DNA of 64,000 bases from Buxus sempervirens (lineage: Eukaryota; Streptophyta; Magnoliopsida; Buxales; Buxaceae). The stretch lies in NCBI GenBank assembly GCA_947561395.2, contig OX387185.1, positions 18,626,366 through 18,690,365 of the forward strand, read 5' to 3'. This document shows, piece after piece, positions 47,300 to 57,900 of the stretch (position 1 is its first letter; the number at the start of each line of letters is the position of its first letter). The position numbers and the translations under genes were made by a program. The notes under the pieces were generated by a model, which had not been told where the DNA came from, did no database searches, and was given only the letters and a program-made list of their open reading frames with translations.

Positions 47300-50271
47300 T
47301 GTAAAACCCTGAATTTTCACCTAATAAATAAATAAATAATAAATAAAATAAAATATGAGTTAAGTCCTAGTTAAAATAAAAAGTGAAGATTTGGAGGATA
47401 ATTAATTCAAATAAATTCTAAGTTGAAAATAAAGAAAGAATTTTAATGAAATTAGCCTAAAAGAATAAAAAGGGTATTTTGGTAATTTTCAGAAAAGGGT
47501 AATTAGTAAATAGATTATCAAATAATAATTAGAATTAGAAAATAGAAGAAAACAAATTATTTTGACAAGTTAGAAATTAATAAAAGCCTAAAAGTGGGAA
47601 AAAGGGTAATTAGGAGATTTCACGTCTTAATTTGGAGAAAATAAGGTTTAAAGTGATAGAAATGTTTTATTAAATATTTTGCACGAAAATAGGTTATTTT
47701 CATGAGTTTAGATAATAAGAAACTTAATTAGGATTGTTTAAGTAGAAAATAGAAGGTGGAGAAAAAGTAGGAATTAAATTAGGAGGATTAGACATTAACT
47801 AGACCATAGTTGGGTTAATCCAAATTAAATTAGCCAATTAGGGTTTGTTTAGGATTTCTAAAGCCTAGTATAAATAGGAGACTAAGGTTAGACAAGAAGG
47901 AATTTTCGTGGGTTTCTTATGGAGAGAAAAGAGGGAGAGAGAGGAAGGAGGTTTCTAATGGAGGTGTCTGACCAGCCACCATCAAAACGCGATCGGGTAA
48001 AATCCGTACGGTGGATCGCCTTCAAATTTGGAGGTTTTGTTTGTGACTGATGGAACTACAATGTGAACGGTGGAGATTTAAATTGGAAGAGTCTAGGTTG
48101 GTGCGTTTGGGAGCAAACGTCTGGTCCAGAATTAGAAGGTGCAATGGAAGAAGGATTTAGCGTATAAGGCAAGTAGTAACCCTTGGAAAACGTGAGGAAT
48201 TGCATGATTTTGATTTCTGTGATTTCATATGGTTAGCATGGATTAGACGAAACTGTATTTACATGGAATCAAGTTGCTTATATTTTCATGATTTGTATTC
48301 TTGATGGATTTATCAAATTTATGAAGAAAGTTTAGTGGGATTATGTAAATAAGGGTAGGAGGGTATTTAATTTATAAAAATTACTCTAGAAGGCTCTAGG
48401 TAAGTTTCAGAAAGTTTGAAGATTAATTTAGACCAAGAAAACATAAAGCAAAAGCATAAGAATCCGAAATTGGAAAATCTGGAAAATTCTGTTTTAAATT
48501 GCACGAGCGCCTAGGATCGCCCAGCACAGTAGAGGTAGGCGCTCTAAGTAAAATTTGTAGATTTTGGGGATTTTGTAATTCGAATAAATACCCAATAATT
48601 CTTATGATTAGTTAAGCATGTTAGCATCTTTATAAAGACCTAATTAAGTTATAAAAATTATAAAATTAATTTGGAAAGAATAAGCAATAAATTGAAGGTT
48701 ACAATGAAAGGATTGTTTATAAAAGAGTCAAAGGGTATGGATATTGCTAGAAATAATACTACTGAAATTTATAGCTTATAAATATCTTTTAAACTTCATT
48801 CCAGGTCTGTAGAATATGCTGGAAAAATAAAATACAGAAAATTCAAATAGAAACTAGCTTAGGTGCTAAAGTAGGACATTGGATTCTAATAAAAGGGGGT
48901 AATAAAGAAAACTCTAAGTAATAATGGATTTACTTTATTTTGAGCTTTATATAGGAATATGGGCTACTGGAATTGCATAAACTCAGATTTTACCGGATTT
49001 ATGATACTTGAGTTTTATTTTGATTATAATTGGAAGAATTGCATAGGTTATTCTGAAAATGCCTATAATTGGATTTGTTATGATTGAATCATGGATTTCA
49101 CATGGAATGGAATACTTTGGTATGGATTGGTATGTGGTATGATATTGTTCTCTTTAATTTTACGGTTGGGTGATACGGCTTCTGTGGTAGAGTTTGATAC
49201 TATCTTTTACGGCAGAGATGGGTAATCCTCTGTGTAGAGATGTGTAATCCTTTACGGGTAAAAGTGTGTATGCCTCCTACATTAGCGTGTCCTCCCGTAT
49301 GTGGTTTTATCGTGGTTTGTGTCAGTGGGCTTAGCTGTATATGGATCCATAGTTTTGGTTGGTTAGCTAAGTGGTATTTAGTTTGGGTTGATTTACTCCT
49401 ATATTGTGAGCGCGCTTCCCTTTGCAAGTTAGTTTGCTCTAGGAGGGTCCTATGTCTGGAGGGACACCCCGGTGAGCCGCTGGTGATTCCCTGTACATGT
49501 GGATAAGCGACCACACTCCATGTATTGATTCAGGTGCTGCATGCTGGTGGTAAGTCCAACTTTGTGGAGTTCGTGCGCAATAAGTCGGTGACTACGGCTC
49601 TTGCCTAAGCTGCGCTGCATGGGGCTTGAGTATCATCAAGTAGCACTGCCCCTAAGCCGCACGGTGGAACAGCATTTAGTCGAGTGTCATTTCAAATACT
49701 TATCATCTTTGTGAGTCCTGCAATGGCACGTGTTTTATCGCTTTGTCGGTTTTACCTCGTTAACATCAAGAGACTGGTATTTATACATGATCATATGTTT
49801 CATCGCCTTATTTGTAATTGCCATGAATAACTTGGATTTCTCGTCTTATCGTTGATTAATCGAATACCTCATGACTATTTGCTTATATTGGACTGTTTCA
49901 AATTGCATACACCTGCTACTTGCTGAGATGTAAATCTCACTCCGTTTTCCCCTATTTTTCAGGTTTCTTGGAGAGATCGCGAAGATGGGGTTTTAATTTG
50001 ATGGGTAGTATTAATGCCACATGTTGATTAGATAAACTTTACTGTAAACAGAATTGATATTATTGAATAAAGAATTGTTTTTATTGGCCACCATAACTCT
50101 GATGTAATTGATTTATAAATTTTAAAATTATTGTGAATCTTGGTTGTATCTGACCCCAGCTTCGTGGTAACACCTCGGGTTTGGTTGTTGAACCGGACTT
50201 GGGTTGTTACAGTAGCGAACCGGGTTTGGGTTGGGTGCCGGTTTGCACTGACCCGGGTTCGGGGCGTTACA
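47300..50271 (+). mobile_element. Solo LTR, chromovirus-like, sister of 19106-25339
   Basis: 3.0 kb, TGTAAAACCCTGAATTTTC to CGGGTTCGGGGCGTTACA; duplication GTCTA at 47295-47299 and 50272-50276. TATA box 47869-47877; GC-type donor-like GCAAGTAGTAACCC from 48169; GCGCCTAGG/GCGCTC patch near 48505-48545; palindrome 49340-49351; hairpin TGAGAT-GTAA-ATCTCA 49924-49939; CAG 49960-49962. It matches 19106-25339 (minus its insert) from end to end; the stretch 49190-49530 is nearly identical to 20995-21330. It entered the hairpin array of the Ogre-like leader, and one copy of its duplication is itself part of a hairpin stem. Confidence 0.94.
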
Positions 50272-50640
50272 GTCTATAAGCCTCTGAATTATAGACACCT
50301 ATTTTCGGCCGTCTGAAAGCCTCTGAATTTTAGACACAACCTTTTTGGGCCATTTGAAAGCTTCTGAATTTCAAACATCAATTCTTTTGAGCCGTCTAAA
50401 AGCCTCTGAATTTTAGACACAACCTTTTTTGGCCGTTTGAAAGCCTTTGAATTTCAAACATCAATCTCTTTGGGCAGTCTAAAAGCCTCTGAATTTTAGA
50501 CACAACCTTTTTGGGCCGTTTGAAAGCCTTTGAATTTCAAACATCATTTCCTTTGGGCCGTCTAAAAGCCTCTAAATTTCATACATTTCTTATTCTTTAG
50601 GACCTTTGGAAGCCTTTAAATTCCAAACATTCTTTTAGAT
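50272..50640 (+). repeat. Hairpin-repeat array in the Ogre-like leader, part 2
   Basis: Resumes directly after the solo LTR. Alternating units of about 35 bases: GTCTATAA/TTATAGAC (50272-50296), GTCTGAAA/TTTTAGAC (50311-50335, one wobble), TTTGAAA/TTTCAAA (50353-50375), GTCTAAAA/TTTTAGAC (50394-50418), GTTTGAAA/TTTCAAAC (50435-50459), again GTCTAAAA near 50476 and GTTTGAAA near 50518, and TTTGGAA/TTCCAAA near 50605. The loop is GCCTCTGAA or GCCTTTGAA in nearly all, and TTTGGGCC usually precedes the stem. Confidence 0.92.
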
Positions 50641-50878
50641 GATCATTTGTACCAACCACTTCTCTTCATAAGGTCAATTGCGACCAAAACAAAGAAAAGA
50701 AAAAAAAATAAAAAATAAGAAAAGCAAAAACAAAAACAAAAAAATTGTAATTCAAACTTATGTTCACCCAAACATGCATACATGCATCCATAAATTGTGT
50801 GAGTTTGAGTTGAATTATGCACTAATTGTGTTTCTTTTTCTCTTCAAATCCAGGTTTTTTTTTGTGGCAATCATTGCT

Positions 50879-51873
50879 ATGCACCAAAGTCCATACTTGC
50901 TAAGATCCAAAGTTGCCAGAATGAATCCGGAGAACCAATCAACTGTATCTGATCAAGACTTTCATCAGCTTCAAGAGCAGGTGGCCGGGATGTCTAAGCT
51001 GTTGGAAACACTGCTGTATAATCAAGCCCAAGCCCAAGCAGCTCAAAACCAAGCTTCTTCATCTCAACAAGCACCACCGTCAGAACCTCAAATACCAATT
51101 CCACCTCTATCACAAGCCAATACCCCACCACAACCTGAATTCCACCAACCAATTCCTGAACCTATACTGATCGGGGAGGAGGAAACTGAATCAGTAAAGG
51201 AAAAAGAAAAGGAAAAAATGAGGGATGAGATGGAAAAGAAGTTCATGAATAAGTTGGAGAGGATACAAAATTAGTTGTGGGAAGTGAAAGGGATGAATGC
51301 ATTTGGAGGCACAAATTTCAAAGACCTGTGCCTATACCCTGATGTAAGTCTACCGGCCAAATTTAAATGCTTAGATTTTGAAAAATATGATGACACGAGC
51401 TGCCCAATGAGCCATTTGAAGTTATACTATGGGGCTTTATGCCAGTTTGGCCGGGATGATGGCATACTGATTCAGCTCTTCCAGAGGAGCTTAATTGGAG
51501 CTGCTTTGAGGTGGTTTGCCACCTTGGATCATGGAAGGATAAGAAGGTGAAAGGACTTGGCACATGCCTTCTTGGCATAATACAGGTTCAACTCTGAGAT
51601 TATAGCAGATAAGTATGACATGATGGGAATGATGAAGAGAAATGATGAGACCATAAGGCAATATGCTAAGAGGTGGAGGGAGTTGGCTCCACGGGTCAGG
51701 CCATCCATGGGAGAACCAGAAATGATTTCAATTTTCGTCATGACATTGGGGCAGCCCTTCTACAATCACCTTGTGGGTCAGACCACTACCAGTTTTGCTG
51801 CCCTAGTGCAAGTGGCAGACAGAATTGAAGATGGGATCAAGTATGGAAAAATAGCTGATTACTCTGCTGGGTT
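50879..51873 (+). pseudogene. Tat/Ogre-type gag, N-terminal and core part (fossil)
   Basis: Gag of the Ogre-like element. It starts MHQSPYLLRSKVARM, then a coiled-coil-like stretch, a Gln/Pro-rich linker and a charged helix. The core motifs are PAKFKCLDFEKYDDTSCP, MSHLKLYYGALCQFGRDDG, SLIGAALRWFATLD and, further on, IRQYAKRWRELAPRVRPSMG, the Tat/Ogre Gag pattern (…CPxxHLxxY…LTGAAxxWY…). A CCAG acceptor-like site at 50851-50854 precedes the start. The frame is broken in about two places, and the chromovirus 51874-60629 lies in its C-terminal part. Confidence 0.88.
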
Positions 51874-52045
51874 TGTAAAACCCCGTTTATTTTCAGGTTT
51901 TATGAAAAAAAAAATAATAATAATTACAATAATAAATATCTAAACTAATAAGGTGTGGGTGTAGGGGTTTTAGTGGGCGAGCTCACACAAAATCAGAGTT
52001 AAAAGGGGTCGTCGAGCAGCAAGCATCCAAGCATATTGCGGAAGG

Positions 52046-52054
52046 TATAAATAG
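52046..52054 (+). promoter_or_regulatory. TATA box of the chromovirus 5' LTR
   Basis: TATAAATAG, about 170 bases into the LTR; the 3' LTR has the one-base variant TATAAAAAG at 58620-58628. Confidence 0.65.
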
Positions 52055-53202
52055 TTTAAGAAATTAGGTTTTGGGTTTTTGCCCTGAATACGCGTATATT
52101 CTACTGAGAAGGTTGCGGCTGCGGCTTTTGTTTAGGGTTCTTCGAGAAAAGGAGTTGGAGAGGTTTTGGTTTTGGTGAGAGAGTCGAGCTAGGGAAGACT
52201 TATTGCCAGTAAGTTTTTGCTAAGAAGAAGTTCGGAAAGGCTTTCCTCCTTCAGAAAACCTCCGCTCGACCAGAGCAAGCAGACGGCTGAAGTGATTGGG
52301 GATTTTCTGATTGGGGATTTTCTGGGTTGCCGATTGCCAAGACTTGGAAGCATAAAAAGGTGAGTGGCACTGTTTTAAAACCTGGTTTATGTTATTCGTA
52401 GATTTTGTTTCAATGAATGCATGGTTATCGAATGAATTATTCACTGAGTTTCTGGGCGAAGACAGTTCGAAGGGTTTTTTGTATAACAAATTGGGGATAA
52501 TTGAAAAGTATGTTAGATTAAATTCAAATTAGGTTTGAATGCGTTCTGGGGGTATTAGGAGACTAGAGAAGTGGTTACAGACTGAAAAATTTCGGCCAGA
52601 GTTGAAGATTTGGATTTAACAGAGACTTGAAAAACACAGTGGGTATCCGCCCACTGGCGCCCACTTCGGAGAGTAGGCGCATGGAAAAATGGACTTGGCG
52701 CCCTTCTCGCGCCTATCCCGCGCCCTTCTCGCGCCCACTTAAATTGGATGCGCCTATCCCGCGCCCTTCTCGCGCCTTTAATCGGTTATTTATCGGCTTG
52801 GGTTTAGCTTCCCATGGATCTTTGTTAAGCTTAGTAATGTGATGGTATGTGTTTATTGGTGTAATTGCATGGCCTTGTGTGTTGCCACGACCAGTGTAGA
52901 GCAGCCAGATACCCTGAGTAGGCGTGGTTGTCAGTGCCGATACCCGGAGTTGGCCGGCATTGGATGACGATACCCTGAGTAGGCCGTCATTTTAGAGTGT
53001 CCGATACCCTGAGTAGGCCGGAACTGTGTACATGGAGGTGTGGAGTGTCTACTTGGCATGTAAATTAATCAATGTAACCATATGCATGACATTGACCTTG
53101 TTTTGTGTTGTTATCGGAAGTACGTTGTTTTAAATTGTTGGTTATTTGTCGAAGCATGTCTTATAACTGTGTTAACTATTTCTGCATGCATGTGTCACTC
53201 GC

Positions 53203-53220
53203 TGAGATATTCGTATCTCA
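53203..53220 (+). other. Conserved LTR hairpin, TTCG loop
   Basis: TGAGATA, TTCG, TATCTCA: perfect 7-bp stem with a TTCG loop (UUCG in RNA). Identical copy at 60258-60275 in the 3' LTR. It lies 25 bases before the CAG at 53245-53247. Confidence 0.75.
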
Positions 53221-53246
53221 TTCCCTCGTTGTTGTTTTGTTTTTCA

Positions 53247-53324
53247 GATCTTCGTGGTGAGGCGCCTACGGGGGTAGATCCGACTGACACATGTAGGGAG
53301 GAGGATTATTGCTACCGTCCTTAG
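53247..53324 (+). other. Short open tail after LTR acceptor-like site
   Basis: 25 codons plus stop: starts DLRGEAPTGVDPTD, ends REEDYCYRP. The 3' LTR copy (60302-60379) is open over the same length with three residue changes. Confidence 0.6.
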
Positions 53325-53576
53325 TCGTAGGTTGGTTAGTCTTAAACTTTGTTAAATTGAACTTGTGTGAATTGTAATAAGGTAGTAAATTAGAACCATT
53401 TTGATGTATTTGAAGATGCTATGAATTGCCTGGATGAGAGTTGTAAATATTGCACTCTGATATGATATAAATTGTGTGTGATTATCCAGCGATCACCATT
53501 ATTGAGATCCTTACCTAACCCCTGGGAGACGTGTTATATCTTTAATGAAAAACACAGATCCGGGGCATTACAGAGA

Positions 53577-53587
53577 TGGTATCAGAG
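53577..53587 (+). promoter_or_regulatory. Primer-binding site, initiator tRNA-Met
   Basis: TGGTATCAGAG, four bases after the 5' LTR, complementary to the 3' end of plant initiator tRNA-Met, the usual primer of this group. Confidence 0.93.
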
Positions 53588-53726
53588 AGATTAAAGATGG
53601 AATTAGAGATTCCTAGGTAGTACGACCTTAGGAGACCCTGGGAAATAACGTGTGTACGCTAGATAGAGCCATGAGGTTTAGAAGAGAGTTCCTAACTAAT
53701 GTGGTGTTTGTTGTTTACAGGAAATC

Positions 53727-54944
53727 ATGGCTGGCAGAGGCCGACGCCCGAGAGCTATGGAGGAGGATATACCGCAGGAGCAGCCCCTTGCACCTCCACG
53801 AGGAGATCTGCCTGCAGTTGAGGATATTTGGGCTGCTGTTGGCTCACTTGCCAACCTCCTTGCCTTGGAGAGGGAGGAGAGGATGAGTCACATGGGAAAT
53901 GGGAACGGGAATGGCCATAGAAATGGTCATGGAGCAGATGTGGATCAGCAGCGGAGGGGAGAGGAGTTGTCCTTGAGGGACATTGATCAGTTTAGTAAGT
54001 TGACCGCCCCACCTTTCCATGGAGTTCCAGATCCCTTAGAGGCAGAGAGCCGGGTGGCCAGAATTGAGCGTATGTTCGATACCATGGACTGCCCAGAGGA
54101 CAGGAAGGTGCGATTAGCCACTTTCACGCTAGAGGGCGAGGCCCAACATTGGTGGCAGTCTTTGAGGAGGCGGACTGCAGAGGGGATTCAGATGACATGG
54201 GACCAGTTTAGGCAGGTCTTCTACGATCAGTATTTCTCTGCTGAGGTGAGGCTGCAGAAGGAGAGAGAGTTCATGGACATCTCTCAGGGTTCCTTGACCG
54301 TGGCGCAGTATGAGGCCCGATTCGCAGTTCTTTCCCGATTTGCGCACCACATCATACATGACGAGCAGAGACGCACTCAGCATTTCGAGAGAGGGTTGAG
54401 GGCTGATATCAGGCGTATGGTCTCAGTACTGATGTGCACTAGGTATTCTGACCTAGTTGGGAGAGCACTACGGGTCGAGAGGGAGATCCGAGACTCAGGA
54501 GTAGAGCAGAGCAGAGGGAGAGTGCAGCCTAGTGTTCCAGAGCCACGGAGGATTCCAGACAGGGACAAAAGGCCGAGGCTTGATACTGGAAATTTTGGGT
54601 CTTATGGAGAGAGGGATAGGAGGAGTTATGGAGGCTGTTTCAGCTGTGGCAGATTCCATATTCCGGGTCCCTGTGTAGCACCACCAAGAACCTGTTTTAG
54701 ATGTGGTCAGCACGGTCACCGAGTGGCAGGATGCCCACACCCGACCTCGTATCAGCTGCTTAGGACCGTCAACACAGTTTCAGGGGACAACCAGTCAGAT
54801 AATGCTCCACGATTCCAGTATCCCAGGCCGGCACCAGCATTACCCGCACCGCCAAGATCACAGGGTCAGAGTTGCAGTGGATATCAGGGTAGGCAGGCAC
54901 CCCAGAGGCAGCATGCACCACCTATACGCCCGCAGCAGCAGTAG
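53727..54944 (+). CDS. gag: Gag of the Tekay-type chromovirus
   Basis: 405 codons, open throughout. It forms the capsid and nucleocapsid of the element's particle. The N-terminal part is acidic and low-complexity. The retrotransposon Gag domain lies at about residues 85-230 (MFDTMDCPEDRKVRLATFTL, QHWWQSLRRR, TWDQFRQVFYDQYFSAEVR, QYEARFAVLSRFA). The nucleocapsid end has one irregular Cys cluster (CFSCGRFHIPGPC) and one CCHC zinc knuckle (CFRCGQHGHRVAGC, C-x2-C-x4-H-x4-C) near residues 310-340, then a Pro/Gln-rich tail. The start is the first ATG after the primer site in a long frame beginning MAGRGRRPRAMEED. A protease frame follows at once. An intact gag with a broken pol means only that the element could at best act with help. 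Confidence 0.9.
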   Translation: MAGRGRRPRAMEEDIPQEQPLAPPRGDLPAVEDIWAAVGSLANLLALEREERMSHMGNGNGNGHRNGHGADVDQQRRGEELSLRDIDQFSKLTAPPFHGVPDPLEAESRVARIERMFDTMDCPEDRKVRLATFTLEGEAQHWWQSLRRRTAEGIQMTWDQFRQVFYDQYFSAEVRLQKEREFMDISQGSLTVAQYEARFAVLSRFAHHIIHDEQRRTQHFERGLRADIRRMVSVLMCTRYSDLVGRALRVEREIRDSGVEQSRGRVQPSVPEPRRIPDRDKRPRLDTGNFGSYGERDRRSYGGCFSCGRFHIPGPCVAPPRTCFRCGQHGHRVAGCPHPTSYQLLRTVNTVSGDNQSDNAPRFQYPRPAPALPAPPRSQGQSCSGYQGRQAPQRQHAPPIRPQQQ

Positions 54945-54950
54945 ACGAGG

Positions 54951-57900
54951 GTGTATGTTGTGGCAGCACAGGAGGATGAGGCAGAGAGGGAACTTTCAGA
55001 GGAGGCTCGGGAGGAGGAGCCGAGTGCATCCCAGCTTGTCGGAGGTATTCTTTTTATACATGGTAGATCGGCTATATGTTTGTTTGATTCGGGTGCCTCT
55101 AGATATTTTATTGCTCCACCTTGTGCATTTCATATTGGTTTGATTCCTGCCACACTTGAGTCTGAGTTGCTTGTACACACACCATTGGGAGAGACGACTA
55201 GAGTACAGACGGTATTTAGAGACTGCATGATCCAGTTAGGTTCCTTAGAGTTGTCAGGGGACTTAGTGGAGTTGAGTTTTGGGGAGTTCGATGTGATTTT
55301 GGGCATTGATTGGCTGTTTAGGCATCATGTGAGTATAGATTGCCATCGGGATACTATTATGGTATGCCAACCCGATCAGCCTATGCACTGTTTCCGGTGT
55401 GAGGGACTAAGTACACGGATCAGTTTGGTTGCTTCCATTGAAGTTAAGGAGGCAGAGTCTGGGGCACCTAGTCTCTCTAGTGTGCCTGTGGCATTAGAGT
55501 TTGAGGACATCTTCCTTGAGGACTTGCCGGGCTTACCGCCATCTAGAGAGGTCGAGTTTAGTATACGACTCTTACCTGGTACGGCACCGGTGTCCAAACC
55601 TCCATACCGAATGTCACAACCTGAGAACCAAGAGATGAAGAAGCAGTTAGATGAACTGGAAGCAAAGGGTTTTATTAGGCCCAGTGTGTCACCATGGGGT
55701 GCACCAGTCCTGTTTGTCCAAAAGAAGGACGGGTCGATGCGGATGTGTATAGATTACCGCCAGTTAAACCAGGTCACCATTAAGAATAAGTATCCATTGC
55801 CTCGGATTGACGATTTGTTCGATCAGTTGAGGGGAGCATCTTTGTTTTCTAAGATCGACCTCAGATCGGGATACCATCAGTTGAGAGTAGCGCCTGATGA
55901 TATAGAGAAAACGGCTTTCCGCACACGGTATGGGCATTACGAGTTTTTGGTTATGCCATTTGGGCTGACTAATGCCCCGGCTATCTTCATGAATCTTATG
56001 AATCGTGTATTTCATCCTTACTTGGACAGTTTCGTGGTCGTGTTTATTGACGACATTTTGGTGTATTCCCAGAGTAGAGAGGATCACATGCAGCACCTCA
56101 GGACAGTGTTACAGACATTGAGAGAGCACCAACTGTAGGCAAAATTCAGTAAGTGTCAGTTCTGGTTGAGAGAGGTGAGTTTCTTGGGGCACGTGATTTC
56201 TGGGAACGGTATAGCAGTGGATCCAGCCAAAGTGCAGGCTATTGCAGAGTGGCCTAGACCTTCATCTGTGATAGAGATTCGGAGTTTCTTGGGGATGGCT
56301 GGATATTACAGGAGATTCATAGAGAATTTTTCACGAGTAGCAGCACCTTTATCCAATCTCACTAAGAAGGCAGTGAAGTTTGAATGGAGTGATAAGTTTG
56401 AGACCAGTTTTCAGGAGTTGAAAAGTAAACTGTCTACAGCTCTAGTTCTGATTGTTCCATCAGTGAGTGAAGGATTTTCTATTTATTGTGACGCATCACG
56501 AGTAGGATTGGGCTGTGTTTTGATGCAGCAGAGGCGGGTAGTAGCATATGCTTCGAGGTTACTATGTCCTCATGAGAAGAATTATCCTACCCATGGTCTA
56601 GAGTTGGTAGCGATCATGTTTGCACTCAAGTTATGGAGGCACTACTTGATGGGAGCTTCATTTGAGATATTCTCAGATCACAATTGCTTGAGGTACATAT
56701 TTTCTCAGAGGGAGTTGAATATGAGACAGGAGATGGATGGACCTCCTAAAGGACTATGATTTTACTCTTCATTACCACCCTGGTAAGGCAAATGTGGTGG
56801 CAGATGCTCTGAGCCGTAGAAGTGTTTCTCAGGAGGAGGTGGCCACATTAGCTAGCTTTATGGTTAGCCAGTGCACTATATTTGATACAGTGGTAGACTG
56901 GCCAGGAGAGTTTAGCACCCACGGTCATGGCTTGATTTTGTCACGAGTTCAGGTGGAGCCTGAGTTGATACAGCAGATTCGTGATAGACAGTTGACTGAT
57001 GCGGAGTTGACACGTACCAGGGAGTTAGTATGAAAGGGTGATGAAGCAGCTAGAGATTTTGAGATCAGGGATGGACTGCTAAAATGTAAGGGTCGTATTT
57101 GTGTTCTGAATGACAATGAGATCAAAGGAGTGATACTTGATGAGAGTCACAGGTCTAGATATGCAGTTCACTCGGGTGGCACCAAGATGTATCGGAACTT
57201 GAAGGGGGTATATTGGTGGTTGGGTATGAAGAAAGACATTGCGGGATTTGTAGCTAAGTGTCTCATATGTCAGCAAGTAAAAGCAGAACATCGGAGACCT
57301 CCAGGATTAATGAGGCCGTTACCAGTGCCTGAGTGGAAATGGGAGCATATCACAATGGATTTTGTGAATGGGTTACCACCTACAGCCAAAAATCACAATG
57401 GTATATGGGTAATTGTCGATAGGCTGACCAAATCCGCTCACTTCTTGCCTTATTCGACTACTCAAAATCTAGCATCATTGGTTGATTTATATACGCGGGA
57501 GATAGTCCGGTTGCATGGGGTCCCAGTGTCTATTGTGTCAGATAGGGATTCCCGGTTCACATCTCACTTTTGGCAGTGTTTCCAGGAGGCCATGGGTACC
57601 AAGTTGAGTTTCAGTACCAATTTCCATCCGCAGACTGATGGTCAGTCCGAAAGGACTATCCAGACCTTGGAGGACCTGTTGAGGTGTTGTGTTTTGGATT
57701 GGGGTGGCAGTTGGAGCAAGTATTTGCATCTGGTGGAGTTTGCCTACAATAATTGCTACCAAGCTAGCATCCAGATGGCACCGTATGAGGCTTTGTATGG
57801 TAGAGTGTGCATATCACCAGTATGCTGGGTTGAGATTGGGGAGAAACAGTATTTTGGGACAGAGATTATTCAAGATAGTATGGAAAAAGTAAAACTCATC

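Larger units (their letters stand above)
51874..53572 (+). mobile_element. 5' LTR of the chromovirus
   Basis: 1.70 kb, TGTAAAACCCCGTTTATTTT to GATCCGGGGCATTACA; shorter than the 3' LTR. TATA box 52046-52054, donor-like AAG|GTGAGTGGCACTG from 52360, CpG-rich GCGCC block 52640-52790, CCGATACCCTGAGTAGGCC repeats 52905-53030, hairpin 53203-53220, CAG 53245-53247, tail 53247-53324. Confidence 0.95.

Noticed and set aside
50678-50878. Upstream extension of the Ogre-like gag frame
   Set aside because: Lys/Asn-rich sequence from an AAAAAT-type stretch with an acceptor-like CCAG at 50851-50854; the Gag-like protein begins at the ATG at 50879.
53082-53246. Hydrophobic open frame leading into the LTR tail, as a membrane peptide
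   Set aside because: It runs through the hairpin and pyrimidine tract, which are the conserved features; the hydrophobic residues are what T-rich DNA encodes, and the matching stretch is not kept open in the other families.
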